From: Pseudoalteromonas sp. T1lg48
Lineage (GTDB): Bacteria; Pseudomonadota; Gammaproteobacteria; Enterobacterales; Alteromonadaceae
DNA: 64,000 nt
Assembly: GCF_002964785.1 (NCBI RefSeq)
Contig: NZ_PQCC01000004.1
Span: 248,001 to 312,000, forward strand
Direction: 5' to 3'
Below the pieces are notes generated by a model. It did no database searches and had not been told where the DNA came from. It saw only the letters and a list, made by a program, of their open reading frames with translations. Positions 56,099 to 64,000 of this stretch are shown one piece after another (position 1 is the stretch's first letter; each line of letters starts with the position of its first letter). Both the position numbers and the translations under genes were made by a program.

Positions 56099-57332
56099 CG
56101 ACTTCTCCGATAATTAAACTGGCATTATTGCCACCAAAGGCAAAGGAATTACTCATACAGATTTTTGGGGTTTTCGTTATGGGTTGTTGTAATACTTGGA
56201 TGGGTGCCAAGTTGGCGTCAAGCTCATAGCCCTGGTGCCAGGGTAAAGGCAGTCCCGCCTGCGTTGCCGACGGCAATACTTCTGCACCTAAACGCTGCTG
56301 TTCAATAAGCAACCAGCAAAGGCCCGCCTCGATGGCGCCGGCGGCGCCCAGGGTGTGTCCGGTTAAATGCTTAGTCGAGCTTACCGGCACGGGGTCGGCA
56401 AACAGCTCGGCGATGGCCTTGGCTTCCATTTCATCATTTTTCGGCGTCGCCGTGCCATGGGCGTTAAGATAGTCTATCTGATTTGGACTCAGCTTAGCGT
56501 TCGCTAAAGCCTGGCGCATAGCTTCAATGGCGCCATGACCATTGGGCTCGGGCGCCGACATATGGTGTGCATCCGAGCTGGCACCGCTCCCCAACAGAGC
56601 ACAGTGACTCTCACCCAAGTCGCGCTCGCGACTCATCACAAAGAGCGCTGCCCCCTCGCCTATATTGATGCCATCGCGCTCGGCTCCAAAGGGCTGGCAC
56701 AATCCATGACTGGTCGAGGCCAAGGCACTAAAGCCATTGATGGTCAACTGACATAGACTGTCTGCCCCCCCGCAAATCACCGCATCGGCTAAACCGGCAG
56801 CCAACAGTCCTTTGGCACTGCTCAGGGCCTTCGCGCTGGAGCTACACGCGGTGGAGATACTGTAGGCAATCCCTTCTAAGCCCAGTTTTTCCTTGATATA
56901 AACGGCGGGAGCATCGAGGGCTTGCTGGTTATAATGATAACCCTCGGGCCAGCAGCCGGTATGCGCTTTATGTTCGCGGGCCCGCTCGCCGTCGTAAATA
57001 TCCGCGGTGCTGGTGCCTACCACCACGGCAATACGCGCCGGGTTATATCGAGCTCGCATGCGCTGCAACGTCGGCGTCAGTTGTGCCAGGGCCAGATCAA
57101 GCAGTCGGTTGTTTCGTTGTTTTTCACTCAAAGGAATTGCACGCACCAAGCCCACATAAGGGTCTTGCTGGATAGCAGGCTCACCATGCTGGTCGCTCTC
57201 TTGCACACCATAATGTAGACCACTGCCCTGAGTTAACGGCGTTTGTTCAAGGCCACAAAAGGCCTGTAAGTGCTCCGCCTTATCTACGCCCAAGGCACTG
57301 ACTATGCCTAAATCATTTAACCATGCGCTCAT
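56091..57332 (-). CDS. apeO: Aryl polyene beta-ketoacyl-ACP synthase (ApeO-like)
   Basis: The 413-residue ketosynthase is the second of the pair in the cluster. The active-site Cys163 is present in SISTACSSSAKAL, and the His residues in NAHGTATPKNDE and KHLTGHTLGAAGAIE. Both ketosynthases thus look catalytically complete rather than one being a chain-length factor. It overlaps the DUF3261 gene by four bases. Confidence 0.9.
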   Translation of the reverse strand: MSAWLNDLGIVSALGVDKAEHLQAFCGLEQTPLTQGSGLHYGVQESDQHGEPAIQQDPYVGLVRAIPLSEKQRNNRLLDLALAQLTPTLQRMRARYNPARIAVVVGTSTADIYDGERAREHKAHTGCWPEGYHYNQQALDAPAVYIKEKLGLEGIAYSISTACSSSAKALSSAKGLLAAGLADAVICGGADSLCQLTINGFSALASTSHGLCQPFGAERDGINIGEGAALFVMSRERDLGESHCALLGSGASSDAHHMSAPEPNGHGAIEAMRQALANAKLSPNQIDYLNAHGTATPKNDEMEAKAIAELFADPVPVSSTKHLTGHTLGAAGAIEAGLCWLLIEQQRLGAEVLPSATQAGLPLPWHQGYELDANLAPIQVLQQPITKTPKICMSNSFAFGGNNASLIIGEVDA

Positions 57333-57916
57333 GGCCTCACCTCTTCAAAGCGGATCTCATAGTGATGAATTTTATTGTTCAATATGACGGCGTCATCGGA
57401 ATAACGTATATCCAGCAAGGTCATGCCATTTTGGCGTAGCTCGCGGATAAGCTCCCCATCTTGGCGATACTGGTGCAATTGCGCCCCTTGTAACTGATTG
57501 TTTAACTGCGCTATAGGCCAATGCACCAGTTGAATATCGGCCAGAATATAACTTGGGTCTAAGTCCTCGGCGGCGATAAAACGCTGGGCCACCACACCTT
57601 GTTCGACGCGGTAACTTAAGGTAAACACAGGTAAACCGGCGGCACTCATTAACGCTAGGCGCAGCTCGCCGTCGTTATCAATGGCCAATTGACTCAGCAG
57701 TGCCTGCTGGGTTCGCGCCTTGGTCACATACATACGTTTTTGCCATTGGCTATTATGCAACTCAGCGGGCGGAGCGCTCAGTGCCAAGCCCACCTCGGGA
57801 GTTAACATTACCGCACCGAATCCTGCATCCTGCCCGATCTTTGGATGGCTGGCACAACCACTAAGCAGTAACAGCAGCATGAATAACCAAGGCATTAACA
57901 AGGCTCCATCTGGCAC
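57329..57916 (-). CDS. DUF3261 family lipoprotein (aryl polyene operon)
   Basis: The 195-residue lipoprotein has a signal ending LLLLLSGC. It belongs to DUF3261, a family found nearly only in aryl polyene and flexirubin clusters next to the exporter. The body is a beta-rich chain containing QRFIAAEDLDPSYILADIQL. It may act with the LolA-like protein and the MMPL exporter in moving the product to the outer membrane. It overlaps the flavoprotein gene by 22 bases. Confidence 0.85.
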   Translation of the reverse strand: MPDGALLMPWLFMLLLLLSGCASHPKIGQDAGFGAVMLTPEVGLALSAPPAELHNSQWQKRMYVTKARTQQALLSQLAIDNDGELRLALMSAAGLPVFTLSYRVEQGVVAQRFIAAEDLDPSYILADIQLVHWPIAQLNNQLQGAQLHQYRQDGELIRELRQNGMTLLDIRYSDDAVILNNKIHHYEIRFEEVRP

Positions 57917-59145
57917 AATTGCGCTAACACATTTAATCGACGCTCGCTTTGCAGCACATAGGGGTTGTTCGCATCCCAGGCATATCCTGCGAGGATGGCA
58001 CTGATCATGCGACGCACCTCATCGCTTTGCTCGGGATAAAAAATCACGTCCTGAAAACGGGTGTCATACCAGGCATTAACGAAGGTTTTAAAGCATTCCA
58101 CCCCCTGCTTTAAGGGTGTTGCAAACTGGCCCTCAAAGTCCGCTTGCTCACCACGCAGGTGTGCATCAACCACGGGGGCCACGAGGGAGGCGGATTTCAG
58201 GGCTATGGTCACCCCGGATGAAAATACCGGGTCTAAAAACTCTCCGGCATTGCCCAGCAAGGCATAGTGTTTACCGTATAGGCTGGACACATCGGCGGAA
58301 TAGCCGCCCAGAGTTTGCACCGGGTTAACGGCTTCGGCATCGGCCAACAACTCGGCTAGATTCGGCTCGGCCTTGACCTTATCCCAGAGGTTTTCGGAAT
58401 TACTGAGGGACGAGTCAAAATGATGAGGCTCACCCACCACCCCCAAACTTGCGGTGCCATCGGCAAAAGGGATCAACCAATACCAGATATCTCTGTGCTC
58501 GGGGTGCACGCTAATAAGGATTTTATTACGGTCAAAGCGCGGGGCCTTGATGCCGTCTTTAACATGACAAAAGTAGGCACTGCGCGGCGGTAAACTTGAG
58601 GGCTTATCCAAATCCAATAAACGTGGCAATACCCGACCAAAACCACTTGCATCGAGGACAAAACGGCTCTGCAAACAATACTGCTCCTCGCCCTTGCTCA
58701 CCGTTAGCACCATGCCTTCACTATTTTCTTCTATGGCCTGCACCCTATGGCCATAACAGATATCTACCCCTTTGGCGGCGGCCGCATCGGCCAGCAACTT
58801 ATCGAAGTCGGCACGTTTGACCTGATAAGTGGTGCCGCGCCCAGGGCTGAATTTATCGGTAAAGTCGATTTCGGTGTCGGTACCACGATAATGGAAGGCG
58901 GCGCCATTTTTATATTGAAATGCCAGCTTCTCGGCGTACTCGTCCACTAGCTTATCCATGCCAGCTTCAGCAAGAAACTGCATACACTGAGGTAACAGGC
59001 TCTCACCTATGGAAAACCGCGGGAAATGCTGTCCTTCCAAAACCCTGACCTGCCAACCCAATTGCTGCAACAAGGCGCTGGCCAAGGCGCCCGAGGGGCC
59101 TGCACCGATCACCACTACATCCACTGTATAATCATTGTTTGTCAT
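57895..59145 (-). CDS. Flavin-dependent oxidoreductase, halogenase-like (aryl polyene operon)
   Basis: The 416-residue flavoprotein is related to tryptophan-halogenase-like enzymes. It has GAGPSGALASALLQ near residue 14, FPRFSIGESLLP (41-52), a Lys at position 79 in FQYKNGAAF, the motif WYWLIP at 221-226 (pattern WxWxIP) and LLGNAGEFLDPVFSSGV. The Lys and the WxWxIP motif are hallmarks of flavin halogenases, but similar proteins also hydroxylate or reduce ring substrates. It probably modifies the aryl head group. It overlaps the exporter gene by 14 bases. Confidence 0.85.
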   Translation of the reverse strand: MTNNDYTVDVVVIGAGPSGALASALLQQLGWQVRVLEGQHFPRFSIGESLLPQCMQFLAEAGMDKLVDEYAEKLAFQYKNGAAFHYRGTDTEIDFTDKFSPGRGTTYQVKRADFDKLLADAAAAKGVDICYGHRVQAIEENSEGMVLTVSKGEEQYCLQSRFVLDASGFGRVLPRLLDLDKPSSLPPRSAYFCHVKDGIKAPRFDRNKILISVHPEHRDIWYWLIPFADGTASLGVVGEPHHFDSSLSNSENLWDKVKAEPNLAELLADAEAVNPVQTLGGYSADVSSLYGKHYALLGNAGEFLDPVFSSGVTIALKSASLVAPVVDAHLRGEQADFEGQFATPLKQGVECFKTFVNAWYDTRFQDVIFYPEQSDEVRRMISAILAGYAWDANNPYVLQSERRLNVLAQLCQMEPC

Positions 59146-61405
59146 TATTATTCTCGATACTTAAAGGTGCCAAAAAGTAAACCACCAGCAACCCCAGTAA
59201 GACGGCACCACCAAATTGGCTTATTGCAGGCGTTTTGGAAAAAATCAGCATGGCAAAAACCGCCAGCGACGACAGCGCCGACAAACTGATGGCTACCAGG
59301 GTATGAGCGCTATGGCCACCTTGGCGATAGAATATAAAGTAATCCACCGCCAGTGCCAGCACCAAAATCAGCCCTAAGGTATGAAACACCGATATGGCAC
59401 TGAACTGAGCTATGAGACTGACAATCAGCGCCGTGGATAAGGCCAACCAGGCCGCCATTTTAAGGCCATGACGCCAGCCGAAGCTAAATACGAAAATCAG
59501 CACAATGGCCACTGCCGCCAAGAATAAGGCAAGGTGAATTCCACGATGAAAATGCGCCAGCATGGCACTGAGCTGCCCCGGCACATCGACAATCGCCACA
59601 TAATCGTGTTCGGCGCCTATGGCTTGCAGTTGCGCCGCGCTGACGCCGCTGACGTTGAGCAGGGAATAGACCTCGCCATCAAGGTGCACCAGCTCGGCAA
59701 AAGCAGCCCTCAGAGGGCTCATCGCGAAAGCATCATAATCCAGCAAATCAATCGTCGTCGGTGCTATGACCTTACCGCTAAAGGCTTGCAGCGGTGCAAA
59801 TACCCCGGCTGCCACAGCTCGGTTATAGGCCTGAGCATTTTCTTGCTGACGCGCCAAACTAGGCAAAGCACTGCTGAGGCCTTGAGTGTGGGCGCCTAGC
59901 TGCCGCAGCCAAGCGCTTACCTGCTCTTCACGCCGAAGCAGTTGCTGCACGTCCTGGCCCTTTAGCAGCAAACGCTGCACTGGCTCAGAGCCTTGTAAGT
60001 ATATCTGGTGCTGAGCTTGGGCAGCCATCAGCTCGGCGCTGCTGGCATTAAAGCTGGCAATGGAATCATTAGTCTCAGGCATACGCCACCCACTTAGCAG
60101 CACACAAAGCACCGCCAGGCCCAGGTAGACCTTGCCACTGTGGCGACGAGCTTGACCTTGCCATTGCAGAGCACGCTCGGCGCTCGATACCACCGGGGCC
60201 CGAAAACTTAGGGTCATGGCCACCGGAGCCAGGCAGAAACGGGTAAACACCCAGGCACCTATCAAGCCCGCAACGACAAAGATGGCCACATCTTGCAACA
60301 ACACCAAGGGGGCGCTGAGAAAACACAAATAGCCAATGGCGGTTGAACACAGTGCCAACAGCAAGCCACGTTTAAGAGCGCGAGAATATCGCCCCTTGTG
60401 CGCCGCTTTATCAACCAGGGCATGAAACGCGTAGTCTATGGCGACCCCAATCAAGGTGGTGGCAAAAACCAGAGTCAGGAGATGTATTTCAGGACGCAGC
60501 AATAACAACGCCAAGAGACCACTGAGTATGGCAGTACTGACCGTCAGCATACTTACCCACAAGGGCCAGACGCCACGTAAAGACAGAAAAACAAACATGG
60601 ATAACAAGACTATGCTGGCAAGGCCAAAGCGGTTCATCTCCCATTTGGCCTGAGTGGCATTTTCAGCGTTGTGGAACAGTAAACCGGAATGGCTGATTTG
60701 CACCTGAGGGTGATCCTGTCGCAACTGATTCAGTAGCGCATCAATGGCCGAGACGGTACGCTCGGTGGCAGCGATGCTACTGACGCTTTCGTTCGTTTGC
60801 GCCAGCAGGATCCACACCGGCTCACCTTGCTCATCGCGACCTTGTAACTTTCCATCCACCAGGGCGAGGGCTTGCTCGTTACTAAGCGTACTCACAAAGC
60901 TATAGGTCGCCAAGGACATGTCTTGGCTTAGACTCTGACTTAACCAGGGCGAGGCAGTTTGCGCCAACTGGCGCTGAAAATACTGATTAAACTTGGCCGG
61001 TTCGCCAATGGCCTGGGCATATTCCTGGCTCATCAGGGCGCCGCGATACGGCGCGTAGAAGTCGATGATTTGCGTTAGCTGCGGCTGTTGCCCTTGTACC
61101 TTAAGGCCTGCATGCGCCAAACCCTGGGCTAGATCCCGATAGGCCTGCTCACTGTTGGCGCCTTGCAGCGAAAACACCAGGCGCTTTTGCTGCTCACCGA
61201 GCAACTGTTGTTGGGCAAGATAAAAGTTCTGGGCCTTATCTAGCGCTTCCTTATCGCCGCTTTGCGCATCGGCAATGGGTGTAAGCAAGGCCAGCATATC
61301 GCTTTTTATGGCGATGGGTTTAAGTTGCCACAGCACGGCGAGACTGCCCACCAATAACAGGGGCATTACCGTCAGAATTAAGGCGCGTGTCAGCCAGTGT
61401 TTCAT
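59132..61405 (-). CDS. MMPL/RND-type exporter (aryl polyene operon)
   Basis: The 757-residue inner-membrane RND-superfamily protein of the MMPL type has a first helix (MKHWLTRALILTVMPLLLVG), a large periplasmic loop, a helix bundle around residues 250-400, a second loop and a second bundle at 610-750. LIGVAIDYAFHALVD and LVLALAVDYFIFYRQGG carry the membrane acidic residues. It probably moves the aryl polyene lipid across the inner membrane. Two bases separate it from the LolA-like gene. Confidence 0.88.
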   Translation of the reverse strand: MKHWLTRALILTVMPLLLVGSLAVLWQLKPIAIKSDMLALLTPIADAQSGDKEALDKAQNFYLAQQQLLGEQQKRLVFSLQGANSEQAYRDLAQGLAHAGLKVQGQQPQLTQIIDFYAPYRGALMSQEYAQAIGEPAKFNQYFQRQLAQTASPWLSQSLSQDMSLATYSFVSTLSNEQALALVDGKLQGRDEQGEPVWILLAQTNESVSSIAATERTVSAIDALLNQLRQDHPQVQISHSGLLFHNAENATQAKWEMNRFGLASIVLLSMFVFLSLRGVWPLWVSMLTVSTAILSGLLALLLLRPEIHLLTLVFATTLIGVAIDYAFHALVDKAAHKGRYSRALKRGLLLALCSTAIGYLCFLSAPLVLLQDVAIFVVAGLIGAWVFTRFCLAPVAMTLSFRAPVVSSAERALQWQGQARRHSGKVYLGLAVLCVLLSGWRMPETNDSIASFNASSAELMAAQAQHQIYLQGSEPVQRLLLKGQDVQQLLRREEQVSAWLRQLGAHTQGLSSALPSLARQQENAQAYNRAVAAGVFAPLQAFSGKVIAPTTIDLLDYDAFAMSPLRAAFAELVHLDGEVYSLLNVSGVSAAQLQAIGAEHDYVAIVDVPGQLSAMLAHFHRGIHLALFLAAVAIVLIFVFSFGWRHGLKMAAWLALSTALIVSLIAQFSAISVFHTLGLILVLALAVDYFIFYRQGGHSAHTLVAISLSALSSLAVFAMLIFSKTPAISQFGGAVLLGLLVVYFLAPLSIENNNDKQ

Positions 61406-61407
61406 AA

Positions 61408-62001
61408 CTACTCTGGGCTTACACCGGGCTCAAAGCTAAGGGTGATTTCTGTGGCCGTGCCGCTGTGTTCATACAAGCCGATAAAGCGCACCCGTGTATC
61501 ACCATCAGCACAGCTAATAAAGCGGCTAAACAAGCTTTGCAGCTCTTGTGTGATAGGAGTAAGTTGCTGACATGAATAGTCCTTCTCTAACAGGGATGCC
61601 GGTAACTCGGCCTCGCTGCTGGTAAAGAATTGCGTCAGCTGCTGTTGATCTTGTGCCAACAGGGCTTGCAACAAGCGGCTATAGGGCCCGGCCTGGCCTT
61701 GCCGGCGAAATTGACCATCCGCTTGGCGCTCAAACACGCCATCACCATCGATTTTCAACAGCGAATCGATTGGCGTCAGGGTATGCCATAACAGCTGCTC
61801 GCTACTTAGAGTAAATTCACCCTGACTGATAAAGGGCTGATTAAAACCGGCAAAGATTTTAGCCTGGCTAAAGCGACCTTGTTCCGGCTGCTTTGCCTTT
61901 TCCGCACTTGCACTTGCAGTCGCACCTGCAGACGCGGCTACACAAGCGCTTACCAGGGCTGCAAGGCTCAAGCAAAGGCCGACTATCAATTTCTTCATCA
62001 C
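61408..62001 (-). CDS. LolA-like outer-membrane lipoprotein carrier (aryl polyene operon)
   Basis: The 197-residue protein starts with a signal peptide (KKLIVGLCLSLAALVSAC), with a Cys that could be a lipobox, and a short Ala/Ser-rich linker. The mature part has the LolA-like half-barrel pattern (FSQAKIFAGFNQPFISQGEF, then TPIDSLLKIDGDGVF). It could carry a hydrophobic product through the periplasm. It overlaps the thioesterase gene by four bases. Confidence 0.85.
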   Translation of the reverse strand: MMKKLIVGLCLSLAALVSACVAASAGATASASAEKAKQPEQGRFSQAKIFAGFNQPFISQGEFTLSSEQLLWHTLTPIDSLLKIDGDGVFERQADGQFRRQGQAGPYSRLLQALLAQDQQQLTQFFTSSEAELPASLLEKDYSCQQLTPITQELQSLFSRFISCADGDTRVRFIGLYEHSGTATEITLSFEPGVSPE

Positions 62002-62423
62002 AATACCTTGGCCAGTTTTTGCATTAAAATCGGCGGCGACACATATTGCATTTCACCACTTTCTTGCGCAACAGCGACCTGCACCGTATAGGCTTTAGTC
62101 AAGCGCTTATTGGTTGCAGCGTCGAAGATCACATAGTCGATTTTTAAGCGTTGTTCGTATTCTTTAAGGTAAGCCTCGACACGTATACGCTGGGTGAACA
62201 GCGCCGAGTCTATGTATTTAATGCGCATATCGACGATGGGCCATGCATAGCCCGACTCACGCATTTGCAAATAGTCATAATCGAATTGACGCAACAGCTC
62301 GCAGCGCGCCACTTCGAGGTAGCGGGCATAGTTTCCATGCCAAACGATATTCATAGGATCGCAATCGTGAAATGGGATCTCTATTTCAACTGAGCTAACC
62401 AGCAAGGCATTTTTATTATTCAT
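61998..62423 (-). CDS. Acyl-CoA thioesterase, 4-hydroxybenzoyl-CoA type (aryl polyene operon)
   Basis: The 141-residue hot-dog fold thioesterase carries the active-site segment HDCDPMNIVWHGNYARYLEV, which contains the catalytic Asp of the 4-hydroxybenzoyl-CoA thioesterase family. It is likely to act on aryl or polyene thioesters. It overlaps the ammonia lyase gene by eight bases. Confidence 0.9.
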   Translation of the reverse strand: MNNKNALLVSSVEIEIPFHDCDPMNIVWHGNYARYLEVARCELLRQFDYDYLQMRESGYAWPIVDMRIKYIDSALFTQRIRVEAYLKEYEQRLKIDYVIFDAATNKRLTKAYTVQVAVAQESGEMQYVSPPILMQKLAKVL

Positions 62424-63960
62424 ACAGGTCCCAACGTTGCTGCACTATGTAATCCACCGTGGTGCGCAGGGTCTGCTCCAGTGGTCTGTCCTCTGTTAGG
62501 TTATCAAAATAGCGACAAACATCGCTATACATGGCGCGAATATTTGTGCTTAACCCTTGTTCATCGACCTCACCGCGGGCAATACGAATGCGCAGCCCTT
62601 GTACCGCCGCCAACAGGGTGCAGGCCAGCACCTGCTCGGTCAGTTGCAGCACTCTCATGCAATCGCGGGCGGCGATGGTGCCCATGCTCACCTTGTCCTG
62701 GTTATGGCATTCGGTGGAGCGGGAAAATACACTGGCGGGCATGGTCAGTTTCAAGGCTTCGGCGGTAAAGGACGAAGCCCCGATCTGCACCGCTTTAAAG
62801 CCATGGTTGATGTACTTGCGGTCGTCATGGGCATCGCTGAGGTTGCTGGGCAGACCATTGTTGTACTTGGTGTCCACCAAGGAGGCAATTTGTCTGTCGG
62901 CCAGGTCGGCCAGGTTCGCCACCGCGGTTTTCATGCTGTCCATGGCCATGGCGATATGACCGCCGTAAAAATGACCGCCATGCAATACATGCTCGCCCTC
63001 GCCATCAATAATGGGGTTATCATTGGCTGAGTTCAGCTCGTTCTCGATAAACTGACGCAACCAGGGCAAGGAGTCCGCCAACACACCAATGACATGGGGC
63101 GCACAGCGGATCGAATAACGGTCCTGCAAACGCTCGGCGTTGCGGGGGTGACTATGATGATTCAGGTCATCGCGGATCCAAGCCGCTACCTGCTGCTGTC
63201 CGCTGTGCGGTTTCACCGAGAATAAGATTTCATCGAAGTGATGGCTGTTGCCCTTGAGCGCCAATGAACTTAAGGCGGTAATGCGGGTCGCCAGCTTATG
63301 CAGATAATTGGCGCGGTCAAAGGCCAAACAGGCGATGGCGGTCATCACCGCGGTGCCATTCATGATTGCCAGGCCTTCTTTTGGGCGCAATGTGATGGGT
63401 TTCAGGCCCACCTTGGCAAAGGCGTCTTTGGCGGCCATCACCTCCCCCTGAAAATACACATCGCGCTCACCCACCAAGGCACCGGCCACGTAAGAAAGCG
63501 GTGTCAGGTCGCCACTGGCGCCCACCGAACCCTCTTGCGGGATCAAGGGCAGAATTTTGTGATTCAGCATATCGCGCAGCAGGTGCAACAATTCCCAGCT
63601 TACGCCGGAATACCCCTGAGTGAGCGAGGTCAATCGGGTTGCCAAAATGGCACGCGACTCGGCATGAGAGAAATGTGCGCCCATACCACAGCCGTGAAAA
63701 CGGGTGAGATGCAAAGGCAGCTCTTGCACTAACTCAAGGGGAATGCCCACGGTCACAGAGTCGCCGTAGCCGGTGGTAACGCCGTAAATCACCCCTTCTT
63801 TTTCAAGCAGTTCATCTAAAAAGGCCACCGCCGAGTCAATTTTGCGTGCCAATGCCTCGTCATTACTAATGTGCGCTACAGTATCGGTGCGGGCAAAGGC
63901 AACGATATCTTCAATGCGCAGCGGCGCGGCGCCAAACTCGATGGATTGAATACTAGACAC
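62416..63960 (-). CDS. Aromatic amino acid ammonia lyase (HAL/TAL family)
   Basis: The 514-residue lyase makes its MIO cofactor from ASG (148-150, in GSVGASGDLTPLSY). The catalytic Tyr is in VIYGVTTGYG (Tyr59). At the position controlling substrate choice it has F88-H89, unlike His-Leu in tyrosine lyases, Phe-Leu in phenylalanine lyases and Ser-His in histidine lyases. In aryl polyene clusters such enzymes are thought to supply the aromatic starter, for example coumarate; the substrate here is uncertain. It begins with GTG at 63960 after AGGAG. The rest of the cluster lies to the right of the window. Confidence 0.9.
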   Translation of the reverse strand: MSSIQSIEFGAAPLRIEDIVAFARTDTVAHISNDEALARKIDSAVAFLDELLEKEGVIYGVTTGYGDSVTVGIPLELVQELPLHLTRFHGCGMGAHFSHAESRAILATRLTSLTQGYSGVSWELLHLLRDMLNHKILPLIPQEGSVGASGDLTPLSYVAGALVGERDVYFQGEVMAAKDAFAKVGLKPITLRPKEGLAIMNGTAVMTAIACLAFDRANYLHKLATRITALSSLALKGNSHHFDEILFSVKPHSGQQQVAAWIRDDLNHHSHPRNAERLQDRYSIRCAPHVIGVLADSLPWLRQFIENELNSANDNPIIDGEGEHVLHGGHFYGGHIAMAMDSMKTAVANLADLADRQIASLVDTKYNNGLPSNLSDAHDDRKYINHGFKAVQIGASSFTAEALKLTMPASVFSRSTECHNQDKVSMGTIAARDCMRVLQLTEQVLACTLLAAVQGLRIRIARGEVDEQGLSTNIRAMYSDVCRYFDNLTEDRPLEQTLRTTVDYIVQQRWDLYE

Positions 63961-63963
63961 GAA

Positions 63964-64000
63964 CTACTTCTCCTCGTGGCGGACGCTGTCTTCGTCGCGT
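63964..64000 (-). CDS. Partial gene upstream of the ammonia lyase, C-terminal end
   Basis: Read on the minus strand, one frame gives a charged end, RDEDSVRHEEK, then TAG three bases before the GTG of the lyase. It would be the tail of the next aryl polyene gene, most of which is outside the window. Another frame ends inside the lyase start instead, so the frame is not certain. Confidence 0.35.
   Translation of the reverse strand, partial: RDEDSVRHEEK

Noticed and set aside
62531..63732. Long plus-strand open frames opposite the ammonia lyase
   Set aside because: They are shadows of a well-conserved gene on the minus strand, with no ribosome binding site and no recognisable product.

Overview
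The window looks like a chromosomal segment of a marine gammaproteobacterium of the Alteromonadales type (Shewanella, Pseudoalteromonas, Rheinheimera and relatives). This rests on the gene content: an hupB-type HU gene, an astC-astA-astD arginine catabolism cluster, a DUF3081 gene, a VpsR-like sigma-54 activator, a TonB-like lipoprotein and an aryl polyene cluster. The exact genus cannot be read from the sequence alone. No tRNA, rRNA, insertion sequence or CRISPR array was seen.

Layout. 1-3.3 kb: the proximal end of a chromosomal integron. The integrase gene (plus strand) has a LexA box on its promoter, and at least three cassettes (minus strand) are separated by attC sites; the array runs off the left edge. 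3.4 kb: HU-beta. 3.8-13.5 kb: one compact minus-strand operon of twelve genes. It starts with an ECF sigma factor and its ChrR-type zinc/cupin anti-sigma factor and continues with a YbgA-like protein, a photolyase, an NTF2-like protein, an SDR, a flavin oxidoreductase, DUF1365, a cyclopropane-synthase-like methyltransferase, DUF2878, a chalcone-isomerase-like protein and DUF3833. This is the singlet-oxygen/light response type of regulon. 13.7-14.1 kb: a two-gene small-protein unit. 14.4-20.5 kb: a hemolysin III-like membrane protein, an ATL protein, and a LysR regulator divergent from an RND efflux pair. 20.5-29.8 kb: mostly housekeeping or single genes (glycosyltransferase, SGNH esterase, RluF, DUF418, M3 peptidase, MscS). 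29.9-30.2 kb: the decayed tail of a subtilisin-like protease. 30.2-35.4 kb: an Lrp-type regulator divergent from astC-astA-astD-DUF1338. 35.7-38 kb: a sigma-54 activator and a DsbA-like protein. 38.5-44.2 kb: two large convergent secreted proteins, one of them an M11-type metalloprotease whose mRNA leader carries a c-di-GMP-I (GEMM) riboswitch. 44.6-52.4 kb: RNase Z, DUF3081, a frameshifted AbgT transporter, an outer-membrane barrel, DUF2254 and a DUF5916 barrel protein. 52.4-64 kb: the distal half of an aryl polyene operon, from ammonia lyase to the last ketosynthase, with a MipA/OmpV gene and a small periplasmic protein gene appended at the 3' end.

Two themes recur. One is protection against light and oxygen: ECF/ChrR, photolyase, lipid modification and the aryl polyene pigment. 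The other is surface and c-di-GMP-linked physiology: a riboswitch-controlled protease and a VpsR-like activator. At least four genes or gene pairs carry single-base indels, mostly in short A runs (small secreted protein, DsbA-like protein, AbgT twice). Part of the apparent gene decay may therefore be sequencing error.
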